Assembly (NCBI RefSeq): GCF_004916975.1
Contig: NZ_STGQ01000001.1
Coordinates: forward strand, 310,001-374,000
Direction of reading: 5' to 3'
DNA from: Paenibacillus dokdonensis
GTDB lineage: Bacteria; Bacillota; Bacilli; Paenibacillales; Paenibacillaceae
DNA: 64,000 bases
The notes below the pieces were generated by a model, which saw nothing but the letters and a program-made list of their open reading frames with translations, did not search any database and was not told the DNA's origin. Below are positions 8,683-17,443 of the stretch, piece after piece. The first letter of the stretch is position 1. Every line of letters begins with the position of its first letter. Both the position numbers and the translations under genes were made by a program.

Positions 8683-9728
8683 TGAGCAAAAAACTGGCAG
8701 GTTACGGAGGGATTGGCATCGTACTGCTGCTGCTGACCCTGCTGATCTGTCTGGGGATCGGCTCGGTCGCACTGCCGATCAAGGATATTGCTCTCATTGT
8801 GCTTCACCGATTGCCTTGGATCGGAGATGCGATTCATCCGACATGGAATCCGTCCTTTGAGCAAATCATCATCAAGGTGCGGCTCCCCCGCGTGCTGCTA
8901 GGCATGCTGGTCGGTGCAGCCCTTGCGGTAGCGGGATCCGGATTTCAAGGGGTCCTGCGGAATCCGCTTGCCGATCCGTTTACGCTTGGGGTATCCTCCG
9001 GCTCGGCGGTCGGCGCGTCGCTTCTCATTTTTTTTGGTATGCAGTACTCGTTGATCGGGGCTTGGACGCTGCCTGCGGTGGCCTTTGTCACCGGTTCAGT
9101 GACATTATGGAGCGTTATGGCTCTAGCCCGTGAGGGAGGCAAAGTTCCAACGAACAGCCTGATTCTCTCAGGTGTTGTGATGCAGTCCTTTCTTGGGGCG
9201 ATCGTTTCTTTTCTGACGGCGATGTCCAAGCAGACGGTCAATGAAATCTTATATTGGACAATGGGCAGCTTAAGCCTGCGTGGATGGTCGTATACGGCCA
9301 TCCTTTTGCCGTATTTTCTGGTAGGATTCCTGCTCATCTGGAGCCGGGCACGTTCTCTTAACCTGCTGTCTCTCGGTGAGCGTCAGGCGGCACATCTGGG
9401 TGTGAATGTAGAGGGGCTTAAGATTGTTGTGCTTCTGGTCAGTACGCTGCTGACGGCTGCCGCCGTGTCAATGGCCGGGGTGATCGGCTTTGTAGGATTG
9501 GTCATCCCGCATGCGATCCGGCTGATAACGGGTCCCGACTACCGGTATATTGTTCCGCTTTCGGCAATCGGCGGTGGTATATTTATGGTGTGGGCAGATA
9601 CGCTTGCGCGTTCCGTACTGGCCCCAACAGAGATTCCACTAGGCGTAGTGACTGCCTTCGTAGGCGCACCGTTCTTTGGCTATCTGCTGTACCGCAGCAA
9701 GAAGCAGCGAAGGGGGAGAAGCTCTTGA
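8682..9728 (+). CDS. btuC: Corrinoid ABC transporter permease (FecCD family)
   Basis: A 348-residue inner-membrane permease with about ten hydrophobic helices. FecCD-family landmarks are VRLPRVLLGMLVGAALAVAG, GVLRNPLADPFTLGVSSGSAVGA, GVNVEGLK (coupling region) and GVIGFVGLVIPHAIRLITGPDYR. It begins in the last base of the btuF stop codon and its own stop overlaps the TTG of the ATPase gene, indicating translational coupling across the transporter. Confidence 0.92.
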   Translation: MSKKLAGYGGIGIVLLLLTLLICLGIGSVALPIKDIALIVLHRLPWIGDAIHPTWNPSFEQIIIKVRLPRVLLGMLVGAALAVAGSGFQGVLRNPLADPFTLGVSSGSAVGASLLIFFGMQYSLIGAWTLPAVAFVTGSVTLWSVMALAREGGKVPTNSLILSGVVMQSFLGAIVSFLTAMSKQTVNEILYWTMGSLSLRGWSYTAILLPYFLVGFLLIWSRARSLNLLSLGERQAAHLGVNVEGLKIVVLLVSTLLTAAAVSMAGVIGFVGLVIPHAIRLITGPDYRYIVPLSAIGGGIFMVWADTLARSVLAPTEIPLGVVTAFVGAPFFGYLLYRSKKQRRGRSS

Positions 9729-10507
9729 TCGAGGTAAAGGGCGCAGGCAAACAGTTTGGGAGCATCTCCGCGCTGAATGGCCTGGATTGGACCATTGGCG
9801 AAGGCGAGTGGTGGGGCATCATAGGTCCGAACGGGAGCGGTAAATCAACGCTAATGCATCTGCTTTCGGGAGTTGAGCGGGTAAGTTCAGGTATGATTAA
9901 CATCCGCGGCAGGAATGTCGCAGACTTTAGCCGCAAGCAGCTCTCGCGGATGATGGCCGTGCTTCAGCAGGAAGGAATCGCACCCGTTCATTATCCCGTG
10001 AGAGAAGTGCTTGAGATGGGGCGTTATCCGTATTTGGACTGGCTCGGACGCGACTCCAAGGAGGATGTGGATTCACTCCTCGAAGGTATTATGGATAAGC
10101 TGGAGCTGCATGAGCTCGCAGAACGCCCCCTTGATGAGCTGAGCGGCGGACAGCGGCAGCGTGTGGCTTTGGGACAGGTAATGGCCCAGGAGCCGCAAAT
10201 TCTGCTGCTCGATGAACCGACAACCTTTCTCGATATCCGATATCAACAACAGTTCATGGAGCTGGTGGCCAATTGGCGGAGAGAAACGGGAATAACCGTT
10301 ATTGCCGTATTGCATGATCTCAATTTGGCTGCGTTATACTGCGACAAGCTGCTTGTTCTGCGTGACGGAAGAGAGGTTGGCATGGGCACACCTGAGGAAA
10401 TGCTGACGGCGGATCGCATCCGATCCGTCTATGAGGTGGAGCCTGTCGTCGTTGCCCATCCCGCAAGCGGCGTGCCGCAGGTGCTTTTATCCAGGCAGAC
10501 TCTGTAG
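9725..10507 (+). CDS. btuD: Corrinoid ABC transporter ATP-binding protein
   Basis: Cytoplasmic ATPase of the uptake system, 260 residues. It has Walker A GPNGSGKST, signature LSGGQRQR, Walker B ILLLDEPT and the switch histidine in VLHDLNLAALYCD. The frame stays open further upstream, into btuC, but the TTG at 9725 is preceded by AGGGGGAG at good spacing and gives a protein starting with the first beta strand (LIEVKGAGKQFG). It overlaps the btuC stop by four bases. Confidence 0.9.
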   Translation: MIEVKGAGKQFGSISALNGLDWTIGEGEWWGIIGPNGSGKSTLMHLLSGVERVSSGMINIRGRNVADFSRKQLSRMMAVLQQEGIAPVHYPVREVLEMGRYPYLDWLGRDSKEDVDSLLEGIMDKLELHELAERPLDELSGGQRQRVALGQVMAQEPQILLLDEPTTFLDIRYQQQFMELVANWRRETGITVIAVLHDLNLAALYCDKLLVLRDGREVGMGTPEEMLTADRIRSVYEVEPVVVAHPASGVPQVLLSRQTL

Positions 10508-10560
10508 ATTAGATATTCTGTAGATATATAATGAAATGATTGACCTTGGGAGGAAAACAT

Positions 10561-11631
10561 ATGAACTCATTTTTAGAACAATATGTTAAAGGGATCACGG
10601 GCCTCGACATTGAGGCTTCCCGCGCGGAAGCAGCACATATCGGTAATTTGACGGTTCCTCCCGGTGCCCTTGGGAAGCTGGAATCACTCGCTGTGCAGAT
10701 GGCAGGAATAACGGGAGAAATCAAGCCTTCCTTTGAGAAAAGGGAAGTTATCGTCATGGCTGCAGACCACGGTGTATGTGAAGAAGGGATCAGTGCATTT
10801 CCGCAGGAAGTCACAACGCAAATGATCTTTAACTTCCTGTCCGGCGGTGCGGCGGTCAATGTGCTGGCAAGACAAGCCGGAGCTGAAGTGGTGTGTGTGG
10901 ATATCGGCGTAAATAATGATATTTCGCATCCGAATCTGGTCTCCCGCAAGGTTCGTTTCGGTACAGCCAATATGGCCAAAGGACCGGCAATGACACGTGA
11001 GGAAGCAGAAAGCTCCATTGAGACCGGCATCCGGGTTGTAGAGGAAGCGGTAAAGCGCGGCGTTCGTATTTTTGTAACCGGGGAGATGGGCATCGGCAAT
11101 ACGACGGCCAGCGCGGCAGTGATGTGCGCCCTGACCAATACGAAGCCCAGCGAAGCAGCCGGACGCGGCACAGGTCTCGATGATGAGCGCCTGAAGCATA
11201 AAATCGCCGTGATTGAAAAATCACTAAATCTCAATGCGCCGGATGCAGCAGATCCCATCGACGTGCTGTCCAAGGTCGGAGGGCTCGAAATCGGCGGCCT
11301 GACAGGAGTCATTCTGGGTGCCGCAGCAAACCGTTGTCCTGTCGTTATTGACGGATTTATTTCTAGTGCAGCAGCACTTCTGGCGCGGGCTATTTCTCCG
11401 GAGGTTGCCGCGTATATGGTGGCATCCCATGCTTCTCACGAGCAGGGACATCGTTTGCTGCTGCAGGCGCTGGATCTGCGCCCGGGACTGGATTTGGATA
11501 TGCGTATTGGTGAAGGAACCGGCGGGGTGCTCGGGCTGACGCTGATTGATGCAGCATGCCGAATCGTCAGCGAAATGGCCACCTTTGAGAGCGCAGGGAT
11601 TTCCGGAAGCGAAGCGCCGGAGCAGCTATGA
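10561..11631 (+). CDS. cobT: Nicotinate-nucleotide--dimethylbenzimidazole phosphoribosyltransferase
   Basis: Activates the lower-ligand base by transferring phosphoribose from nicotinate mononucleotide, giving alpha-ribazole phosphate. The 356-residue protein carries VPPGALGKLESLA, VMAADHGVCEEGISAFPQEVT, GEMGIGNTTASAA and, near the end, the catalytic glutamate in MRIGEGTGG. ATG 10561 has GGGAGGAAAAC ahead; upstream in-frame sequence lacks a better site. It overlaps cobU by four bases (ATGA). Confidence 0.95.
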   Translation: MNSFLEQYVKGITGLDIEASRAEAAHIGNLTVPPGALGKLESLAVQMAGITGEIKPSFEKREVIVMAADHGVCEEGISAFPQEVTTQMIFNFLSGGAAVNVLARQAGAEVVCVDIGVNNDISHPNLVSRKVRFGTANMAKGPAMTREEAESSIETGIRVVEEAVKRGVRIFVTGEMGIGNTTASAAVMCALTNTKPSEAAGRGTGLDDERLKHKIAVIEKSLNLNAPDAADPIDVLSKVGGLEIGGLTGVILGAAANRCPVVIDGFISSAAALLARAISPEVAAYMVASHASHEQGHRLLLQALDLRPGLDLDMRIGEGTGGVLGLTLIDAACRIVSEMATFESAGISGSEAPEQL

Positions 11632-12185
11632 GTATTCTGGTGACAGGCGGAGCCAGGAGCGGGAAGAGCTCCTTTGCGGAGCGGTGGATCATGGCGCATA
11701 CGGATCAGGCGGTATATGTGGCGACAGCCCAGGCCTTTGATCAGGAGATGAAGGAACGGATCGCCCTGCATCAGGAGCAGCGGAATCAGACCGACTTTAC
11801 CTGGCGAACGGTAGAAGAACCGCTGCATCTCTCTGAATTGCTTCAGTCCTGGCATTCGAGGTCGGAAGCACCAGCAGTGCTGGTGGACTGTCTGACCTTG
11901 TGGCTGTCCAATGTAATTTTAGCGGTTGAAGGGCAGCAAGACATGGAGCTTCGTATTCGTGAAGAAGTCGATACCCTGGTGGAGCAGATCAAGGCTTACC
12001 CAGGACCCCTTGTACTCGTGACTAACGAGGTCGGAGACGGTATTGTGCCGGAGTATGCCCTCGGCAGGTTGTTCAGGGACTACGCAGGTATATTGAATCA
12101 ATTGGTGGCATGCGTATGCGACCAGGTGTTTCTCGTGACCGTCGGCATACCCGTGGAGCTGAAGAGCAGGGAGTACCGGCTATGA
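11628..12185 (+). CDS. cobU: Adenosylcobinamide kinase / guanylyltransferase
   Basis: Bifunctional enzyme converting adenosylcobinamide to its phosphate and then to GDP-cobinamide. The P-loop GGARSGKSSFAER lies at residues 7-19, the guanylylated histidine is probably His48 in IALHQEQR, and VDCLTLWLSN and VTNEVGDGIVP are typical motifs. At 185 residues it has normal length. Both ends overlap neighbours through ATGA junctions, so cobT-cobU-cobS are coupled. Confidence 0.93.
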   Translation: MSILVTGGARSGKSSFAERWIMAHTDQAVYVATAQAFDQEMKERIALHQEQRNQTDFTWRTVEEPLHLSELLQSWHSRSEAPAVLVDCLTLWLSNVILAVEGQQDMELRIREEVDTLVEQIKAYPGPLVLVTNEVGDGIVPEYALGRLFRDYAGILNQLVACVCDQVFLVTVGIPVELKSREYRL

Positions 12186-12991
12186 ACAAGGGAACGCAGG
12201 CGCTGGCAGCCGCTTTTCAATTTCTATCCCGATTTCCTGTGAAAGCGCAGCTGGATTATACGCCGGAGCTTTTCCGGCAAAGCACGCGTTTCTACCCGTT
12301 GGTTGGTGCTGCGATTGGCGCGGTTGTTTGGTGCTTCGCTGCTGCGGTGTCTTACCTGCTGCCGCCGCTGCCTGCGGCGGTACTGATTCTTGCGCTGTGG
12401 GTCGCCCTGACAGGCGGGCTGCATCTGGACGGCTGGATGGATACCGCGGATGGACTGCTGAGCTATAGATCGCGTGAGCAGATGCTGGAGATTATGAAGG
12501 ACAGTCGTGTTGGTGCAATGGGGGTGCTCGCCTGCGTGCTGCTCCTGCTGCTCAAGACATCGCTGATTTATTCTCTGCTGACCGGCGGCTGGCCTCCCTT
12601 GATGATTTTACTGCCTCCTATATGGAGCCGTTGGTTCATGGTTCATGCGATGGCATCCTGGCCGATGGCACGGGGCAAGGAAGGCCTGGCCGGAAAGAAC
12701 TTTAACGGTATGGAGAAGCGTCACAGCTTGCTGGCGGTGCCGGGTGCAGCACTCTTGACCAGCATAATAGCCGCATTATTTCCATGGCTACGAATCGGGG
12801 ATTTTACATTCCTGCAGGCGGGCTTGTCCTGGCTGGTGCTTCCGGTAGCCGCATGGGCTGTGGGAACATGGGCCGCACGGCGGATGACCAGAAAGCTCGG
12901 CGGCCTGACCGGAGATACCTACGGCGCACTGAATGAGGGGATCGAAACCGTACTTCTGCTCGTTCTTGTAATCATTCAATATCGCTTGTAA
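12182..12991 (+). CDS. cobS: Adenosylcobinamide-GDP ribazoletransferase
   Basis: Integral membrane synthase that joins GDP-cobinamide and alpha-ribazole (phosphate). The 269-residue protein begins with AFQFLSRFPVK, and has GGLHLDGWMDTADGL (about 78-92) with the metal-binding DGxxDTxDG pattern, SRVGAMGVLA, and GGLTGDTYGALNEG near the end. ATG 12182 overlaps the cobU stop; in-frame sequence upstream belongs to cobU. Confidence 0.94.
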   Translation: MNKGTQALAAAFQFLSRFPVKAQLDYTPELFRQSTRFYPLVGAAIGAVVWCFAAAVSYLLPPLPAAVLILALWVALTGGLHLDGWMDTADGLLSYRSREQMLEIMKDSRVGAMGVLACVLLLLLKTSLIYSLLTGGWPPLMILLPPIWSRWFMVHAMASWPMARGKEGLAGKNFNGMEKRHSLLAVPGAALLTSIIAALFPWLRIGDFTFLQAGLSWLVLPVAAWAVGTWAARRMTRKLGGLTGDTYGALNEGIETVLLLVLVIIQYRL

Positions 12992-13011
12992 GTAGAGGAG
13001 GAACAGCCATC

Positions 13012-14604
13012 ATGAAAAAGAAAGAAAACAGGAGCGCCGGAAGTGCGGCTGTGCTGATGCTTCAGGGAACGGCCTCGGATGTAGGCAAAAGCGTCATTAC
13101 AGCCGCGCTTTGCCGTATCTTCATGCAGGACGGCTTCCGGACGGCTCCCTTCAAATCACAAAATATGGCGCTGAATTCTTATGTCACGGCTGACGGTAAA
13201 GAGATAGGGCGGGCTCAGGGCATGCAGGCAGAGGCTTGCGGAATTGAAGCAACCACCGATATGAACCCCATCCTGATCAAGCCGACGCATGATATGCATT
13301 CCCAGATCGTGGTTCACGGGCGTCCTCTGGCGAATATGAGTGCAGCGGATTACCGGAGCAAATATCTTCCGACAGCCAAGGATACAGTGATGGCAGCGCT
13401 CGAACGGCTTCGCTCCGAATATGAAATTGTCGTGATGGAAGGCGCGGGAAGTCCCGCGGAAATCAACCTGAAGGACAGGGATATCGTCAACATGAATCTG
13501 GCCGGCTGGGCGGATGCACCCGTCGTACTGGTGGCGGACATCGACCGCGGCGGCGTATTCGCTTTTCTGGTAGGAACCCTGGAGCTGCTGGAGCCGCATG
13601 AGCGTGAGCGAGTAAAGGGATTCATTATCAATAAATTCCGCGGGGATTTGTCACTGCTGCAGCCGGGGCTGGACTGGCTTGAACAGCGGACAGGCATTCC
13701 GGTTCTGGGTGTGCTGCCGTACATCCATGATATCCGCCTCGAAGCGGAGGACTCGGTTGTATTAGACAACCGGACAGGGATTGGACGAACGGCAGAATCC
13801 GCTGTAATCGATATTGCCGTGATCCGCAGCCCGCGTATCTCGAACTTTACGGATGTCGATCCGCTGCTGGAGGAGCCCGGCGTTTCTGTACGTTTCGTGA
13901 GCAGATCCGCCGAGCTTGGGAATCCGGATGTGATCATTCTGCCCGGCACCAAAAATACGATCGGAGATCTTGCATACATCAGGAATCAAGGATTCGAGGC
14001 AGCGATCACGCATGCGATGCAGTCCGTCGGAACACAGCTGATCGGTATTTGCGGCGGATACCAGATGCTTGGCCGGAGGCTCAGTGATCCTCATGGCCTC
14101 GAGAGCTCTGATACGGAGGAAATGGAGGGACTTGGGTACCTCCCGATCACGACGATTTTTGCCGAGGAAAAGAGAACGGTGCGCGTCAGTGGTACACTGT
14201 TGGCGGAGTCTCCGTTAAGTCTGGGAGGCTTGGATCGCAGCATTTCTGTGCCTGTAGAAGGCTATGAGATTCATATGGGAAGCACGCAAGTACTTGATGA
14301 CTCGGGAGCTAGCGTATCTTCGTTGTTTCAGATTCAGGAGGCTGGTGGCGAGCTCAAAGCGGAGGGCTGCGGAGCAAAAGACGGGCGTGTATGGGGAACG
14401 TATTTACATGGTGTTTTTCATAATGATGAGTTCCGCAGAGGCTGGCTTAATGCTATTCGGGAGGCCAAAGGAATGCCCCAGGAAGACAGCACCTTCTCGG
14501 TCAAAGAGCTGAAAGAGAAGGAATTTGACCGTGTGGCATCATCAGTACGGCAGCATCTCCGGCTGGACGAAATTTACAAGCTGCTCGAAATGCGCATTGA
14601 ATAG
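13012..14604 (+). CDS. cobQ: Adenosylcobyric acid synthase (glutamine-hydrolysing)
   Basis: Amidates the four remaining carboxylates of adenosylcobyrinate a,c-diamide. The 530-residue protein has the dethiobiotin-synthetase-like ATPase P-loop LQGTASDVGKSV near residue 19, FKSQNMALNSYVT, EGAGSPAEINL, and a C-terminal class I glutamine amidotransferase domain with the cysteine in IGICGGYQMLG and histidine in GTYLHGVFHND. AGAGGAGG lies ahead of ATG 13012, 20 bp after cobS. It is the only enzyme of this cluster acting on the ring side chains; genes for building the corrin ring are not in the window. Confidence 0.95.
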   Translation: MKKKENRSAGSAAVLMLQGTASDVGKSVITAALCRIFMQDGFRTAPFKSQNMALNSYVTADGKEIGRAQGMQAEACGIEATTDMNPILIKPTHDMHSQIVVHGRPLANMSAADYRSKYLPTAKDTVMAALERLRSEYEIVVMEGAGSPAEINLKDRDIVNMNLAGWADAPVVLVADIDRGGVFAFLVGTLELLEPHERERVKGFIINKFRGDLSLLQPGLDWLEQRTGIPVLGVLPYIHDIRLEAEDSVVLDNRTGIGRTAESAVIDIAVIRSPRISNFTDVDPLLEEPGVSVRFVSRSAELGNPDVIILPGTKNTIGDLAYIRNQGFEAAITHAMQSVGTQLIGICGGYQMLGRRLSDPHGLESSDTEEMEGLGYLPITTIFAEEKRTVRVSGTLLAESPLSLGGLDRSISVPVEGYEIHMGSTQVLDDSGASVSSLFQIQEAGGELKAEGCGAKDGRVWGTYLHGVFHNDEFRRGWLNAIREAKGMPQEDSTFSVKELKEKEFDRVASSVRQHLRLDEIYKLLEMRIE

Positions 14605-14638
14605 GTTATAATTTCATAAAAACGGGTAAAAAGTGAAT

Positions 14639-14681
14639 AGAAGCCATCCATAAGTGATTCAAGGGATGGCTTCTTTTTTTA
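14639..14681 (+). terminator. Terminator of the btuFCD-cobTUSQ operon
   Basis: Perfect 11-bp stem AGAAGCCATCC / GGATGGCTTCT followed by a T run. Confidence 0.88.
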
Positions 14682-15000
14682 GATTCGGAATGTATGGTTT
14701 TTTCGTTTGTTATTCAATTTTATTCCAAAAATATACTCTCAAAATTAATCCTATCCAAATACTATGAATTATGCTAATATGAAAAAAAAACTTATTTCGA
14801 CATATTTTCAACGGCAATCCGCGTTTAGCAGAAGCTTTTCTGGAAAGAACAGTTTCACAGCCGATATGTGAAGCTTGACTATTTCCAAGGATTAAATTCA
14901 CTTCCGGCAACATAATTTTAAATCAGGTCATGCGGACATCCGATCGGCTGCGACTGGATGATCTGCACAAGCCTTACAATAAAGGGGTGCAAAAAAGAAC
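14682..15000. other. 319-bp leader region of the cystine symporter gene
   Basis: AT-rich at its left side and without an open frame that looks coding. A weak promoter candidate is TATCCA (14752-14757), 17 bp, TAATAT (14775-14780). No SAM or T-box type leader is recognisable. Nothing else could be assigned. Confidence 0.3.
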
Positions 15001-16395
15001 ATGAATACATTATGGGTTATTGTCAATGTGATCGTCATGCTGGCTCTCATCGGTTTGCTGCTCTGGATGCAGAAAAAGCATGTATCGTTCACGAAACGCG
15101 TTTTTGCCGGACTTGGACTCGGCGTCGTGTTTGGTGTTATTTTACAGTTGATCTTCGGCGTTGATTCCGCCGTCATTTCCAAGTCAACGGACTGGTTCAA
15201 CCTGGCGGGCTACGGTTATGTCGGCTTGCTGCAAATGGTGGTTATTCCACTGATTATGGTTTCGATCATTTCCGCGATTATGAACTTGAAGGGCAGACAG
15301 AATCTCGGCAAAATGAGTGCATCGATTATCGCCGTGCTGCTGATTACTGTAGCTATCGCTGCCGCAGTGAGTATCGCGACCAGCATCAGCTTTAACCTGA
15401 AAGCCATTGATATCAAAGCGGGTGACCGTGAAACACAGCAAGGACAAAAGCTGGAGCAGAAGCTCGGTGATGTCCAGGACAAAACGATTCCACAACAGAT
15501 TCTGGAATTTGTACCGACCAATCCGTTTGCGGATATGACAGGCGCGCGTCGTTCTTCCACGCTGGCTGTCGTTATTTTCTCCGCATTCATTGGCGTTGCC
15601 GTACTTGGCATTGACCGCAAAAAACCGGAACAGGCTGCAACCTTCCGTAAATTGGTCGAAGCGGTCTACGCCGTTGTACTCAGGATCGTTACGCTCGTGC
15701 TGAGGCTGACACCATACGGTATCCTGGCCTTGATCACGAAGACGGTGGCGACCACCAATGTCGATGAGATCCTGAAGCTGATCAAATTCGTGGGTGCATC
15801 GTACGTTGCCTTGATTGTTATGTTTATCATTCATTTGATTATCATTGCTCTCTTCGGATTCAATCCGATCCAATATGTGAGAAAAGTATTCCCGACTCTG
15901 ACCTTTGCGTTCACTTCCCGTTCCAGTGCGGCAACGATCCCGCTGAACGTGGAGACGCAAACGAAGAAGCTTGGCGTATCCGAAGGGATTGCCAACCTGT
16001 CAGCTACCTTCGGCGCTACGATCGGACAGAACGGCTGCGCGGGTATTTATCCGGCTATGCTTGCCTGCATGATCGCACCAACGGTTGGTATTGATCCGCT
16101 GAGCTGGGGCTTTATCGTGAAGCTGATCCTGATCGTGGTTATCAGCTCCTTCGGAGTAGCCGGTGTAGGCGGCGGGGCGACTTTCGCTTCCCTGATCGTA
16201 CTCTCTACGATGAACCTTCCGGTAGCACTTGCCGGTCTCCTGATCTCGGTTGAACCGCTGATCGATATGGGCCGTACGGCGCTGAACGTCAACGACTCGA
16301 TGGTGGCAGGGCTTGTATCCAGTAAGGTTTTGAAAGAAAACGACCACGATGTCTTCAATAACAATGTGGATCTGGATAATGCCGTTCAAGCCTAA
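15001..16395 (+). CDS. tcyP: L-cystine/dicarboxylate:cation symporter (TcyP-like)
   Basis: A 464-residue membrane protein of the sodium:dicarboxylate symporter (DAACS) family. It shows the family's substrate-binding helical hairpin region TFAFTSRSSAATIPLNVE, NLSATFGATIGQNGCAGIYPAML, and GVGGGATFASLIVLSTMNLP, with ISVEPLIDMGRTALNVNDS near the end. The asparagine-rich C-terminal tail and overall pattern are closest to TcyP/YhcL cystine importers of Bacillales; glutamate or C4-dicarboxylate transport cannot be fully excluded. A GGGGTG site precedes ATG 15001. It forms a single-gene unit with its own terminator. Confidence 0.85.
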   Translation: MNTLWVIVNVIVMLALIGLLLWMQKKHVSFTKRVFAGLGLGVVFGVILQLIFGVDSAVISKSTDWFNLAGYGYVGLLQMVVIPLIMVSIISAIMNLKGRQNLGKMSASIIAVLLITVAIAAAVSIATSISFNLKAIDIKAGDRETQQGQKLEQKLGDVQDKTIPQQILEFVPTNPFADMTGARRSSTLAVVIFSAFIGVAVLGIDRKKPEQAATFRKLVEAVYAVVLRIVTLVLRLTPYGILALITKTVATTNVDEILKLIKFVGASYVALIVMFIIHLIIIALFGFNPIQYVRKVFPTLTFAFTSRSSAATIPLNVETQTKKLGVSEGIANLSATFGATIGQNGCAGIYPAMLACMIAPTVGIDPLSWGFIVKLILIVVISSFGVAGVGGGATFASLIVLSTMNLPVALAGLLISVEPLIDMGRTALNVNDSMVAGLVSSKVLKENDHDVFNNNVDLDNAVQA

Positions 16396-16442
16396 GAAGA
16401 ATTGAATAAGACGGAAGTTTTCTTCATTAAAAGATAGAAAGC

Positions 16443-16473
16443 AGAGCCTCGGCAGGATGCCGGGGCTCTTTTT
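16443..16473 (+). terminator. Terminator after tcyP
   Basis: Stem AGAGCCtCGGCA / TGCCGgGGCTCT with a short loop and five T. Confidence 0.9.
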
Positions 16474-16585
16474 CTGTTCAGCCCTAGTTGGCAATATATG
16501 CAGTCCAGAAAAAAATCGTAGCCACAGGAAAGAGATTATGTTACATTAGATCATGTTTTTCAAGCGGCAAAGCCTGTCTTGGACA

Positions 16586-16626
16586 CCGCGGTTCGTAACC
16601 ATCCCGCGTAATCAAAACTAGGAGGA
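16586..16626 (+). ncRNA. PreQ1-I riboswitch (minimal aptamer overlapping the RBS)
   Basis: P1 pairs CGCGG (16587-16591) with CCGCG (16604-16608). The loop begins TTCGTAACC, like the TTC-tAGC loop of class I preQ1 aptamers, and the A-rich 3' tail ATCAAAACTA runs directly into GGAGG (16621-16625), the ribosome binding site of the next gene. Size (about 40 nt), loop bases, tail and position all fit the class. Ligand binding would fold the tail into a pseudoknot and hide the RBS (family knowledge). The gene product, a queuosine-precursor transporter, fits exactly. Confidence 0.85.
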
Positions 16627-16633
16627 AGTCATC

Positions 16634-17335
16634 ATGTTCAATTTACTATGGGGTATCGTTTACGTACTCGTGAATTTTTCACTGTATTTGCTGTGCTACC
16701 GTCTGTTCGGCAAAAAGGGGTTGTATGCCTGGATCGGGGTGGCGACCGTTGTTGCCAACATTCAGGTGACCAAAACCATTGATATTTTCGGCATCGCCAT
16801 GACGCTCGGCAATACGATGTATGTCAGCCTGTATATGACAAGCGACCTGCTGAACGAGAAATACGGCAGGAAGGAAGCGCAGAAGGCAGTCTGGTTCGGT
16901 TTTTTCACTTTGATTATGACCACGGTACTCATGCAAATGGCTTTGTACTTCTCGCCGCTGGGCGGAAGTGATGATGAGATTCAGAAGGCATTGCAGAATA
17001 TATTCGGCCTGATGCCGCGGCTTGCGCTGGGAAGTCTGACCGCATATTTTGTCAGCCAGTTCCTGGATGTGAAGCTGTACACCTGGATCCGAAAGTTCTA
17101 CGGCAAACGTAATCAGTTCTGGATCCGAAACAACGGCAGTACGATGATCAGCTCGCTGGTGGATACGCTCATTTTTTGCGTTATCGCTTTTGCGGGAAGA
17201 GAAGGCTTTACTTTGACCATCTGGATGGAAGTTTTCGTGACGACGTATATTATCAAATTCGTGCTCACAGCGGTAGGTACACCGTTCCTATACATTGCAC
17301 GCGACTTCAAATTTGCCGATGAGGATAAGGAATAG
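16634..17335 (+). CDS. Queuosine precursor transporter (YhhQ/DUF165 family)
   Basis: Membrane importer of a 7-deazaguanine precursor (preQ0 or preQ1) for tRNA queuosine synthesis. The 233-residue protein has six hydrophobic helices; DUF165 landmarks are ANIQVTKTIDIFG, GNTMYVSLYMTSDLLNEKYG, and RNNGSTMISSLVDTLIF. The ATG at 16634 lies 8 bases after a GGAGG that forms part of the preQ1 aptamer tail, so translation is probably repressed by preQ1. Single-gene unit. Confidence 0.93.
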   Translation: MFNLLWGIVYVLVNFSLYLLCYRLFGKKGLYAWIGVATVVANIQVTKTIDIFGIAMTLGNTMYVSLYMTSDLLNEKYGRKEAQKAVWFGFFTLIMTTVLMQMALYFSPLGGSDDEIQKALQNIFGLMPRLALGSLTAYFVSQFLDVKLYTWIRKFYGKRNQFWIRNNGSTMISSLVDTLIFCVIAFAGREGFTLTIWMEVFVTTYIIKFVLTAVGTPFLYIARDFKFADEDKE

Positions 17336-17367
17336 ATGGTTTGACTCATTCATCATAAGTTTGCAAT

Positions 17368-17417
17368 AAAAAACCGGAGGCAGCATCCCCGTAACAGGAT
17401 GAAGCTTCCGGTTTTTT
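17368..17417. terminator. Bidirectional terminator between convergent genes
   Basis: AAAAAACCGGAgGC (17368-17381) and GCtTCCGGTTTTTT (17404-17417) form a stem with A and T runs on both sides, serving the transporter gene and the convergent peptidase gene. Confidence 0.88.
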
Positions 17418-17443
17418 GATGGTTTAGGCAGTCAATACGACCA

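Noticed and set aside
7945..8772. Long reverse-strand open frame opposite btuF
   Set aside because: It lies antisense to a well-supported gene, its translation has no family features, and it results from the codon bias of btuF.
14682..15000. SAM riboswitch or T-box ahead of the cystine symporter
   Set aside because: None of the conserved S-box or T-box sequence elements could be found in the leader; only weak promoter-like sequences are present.
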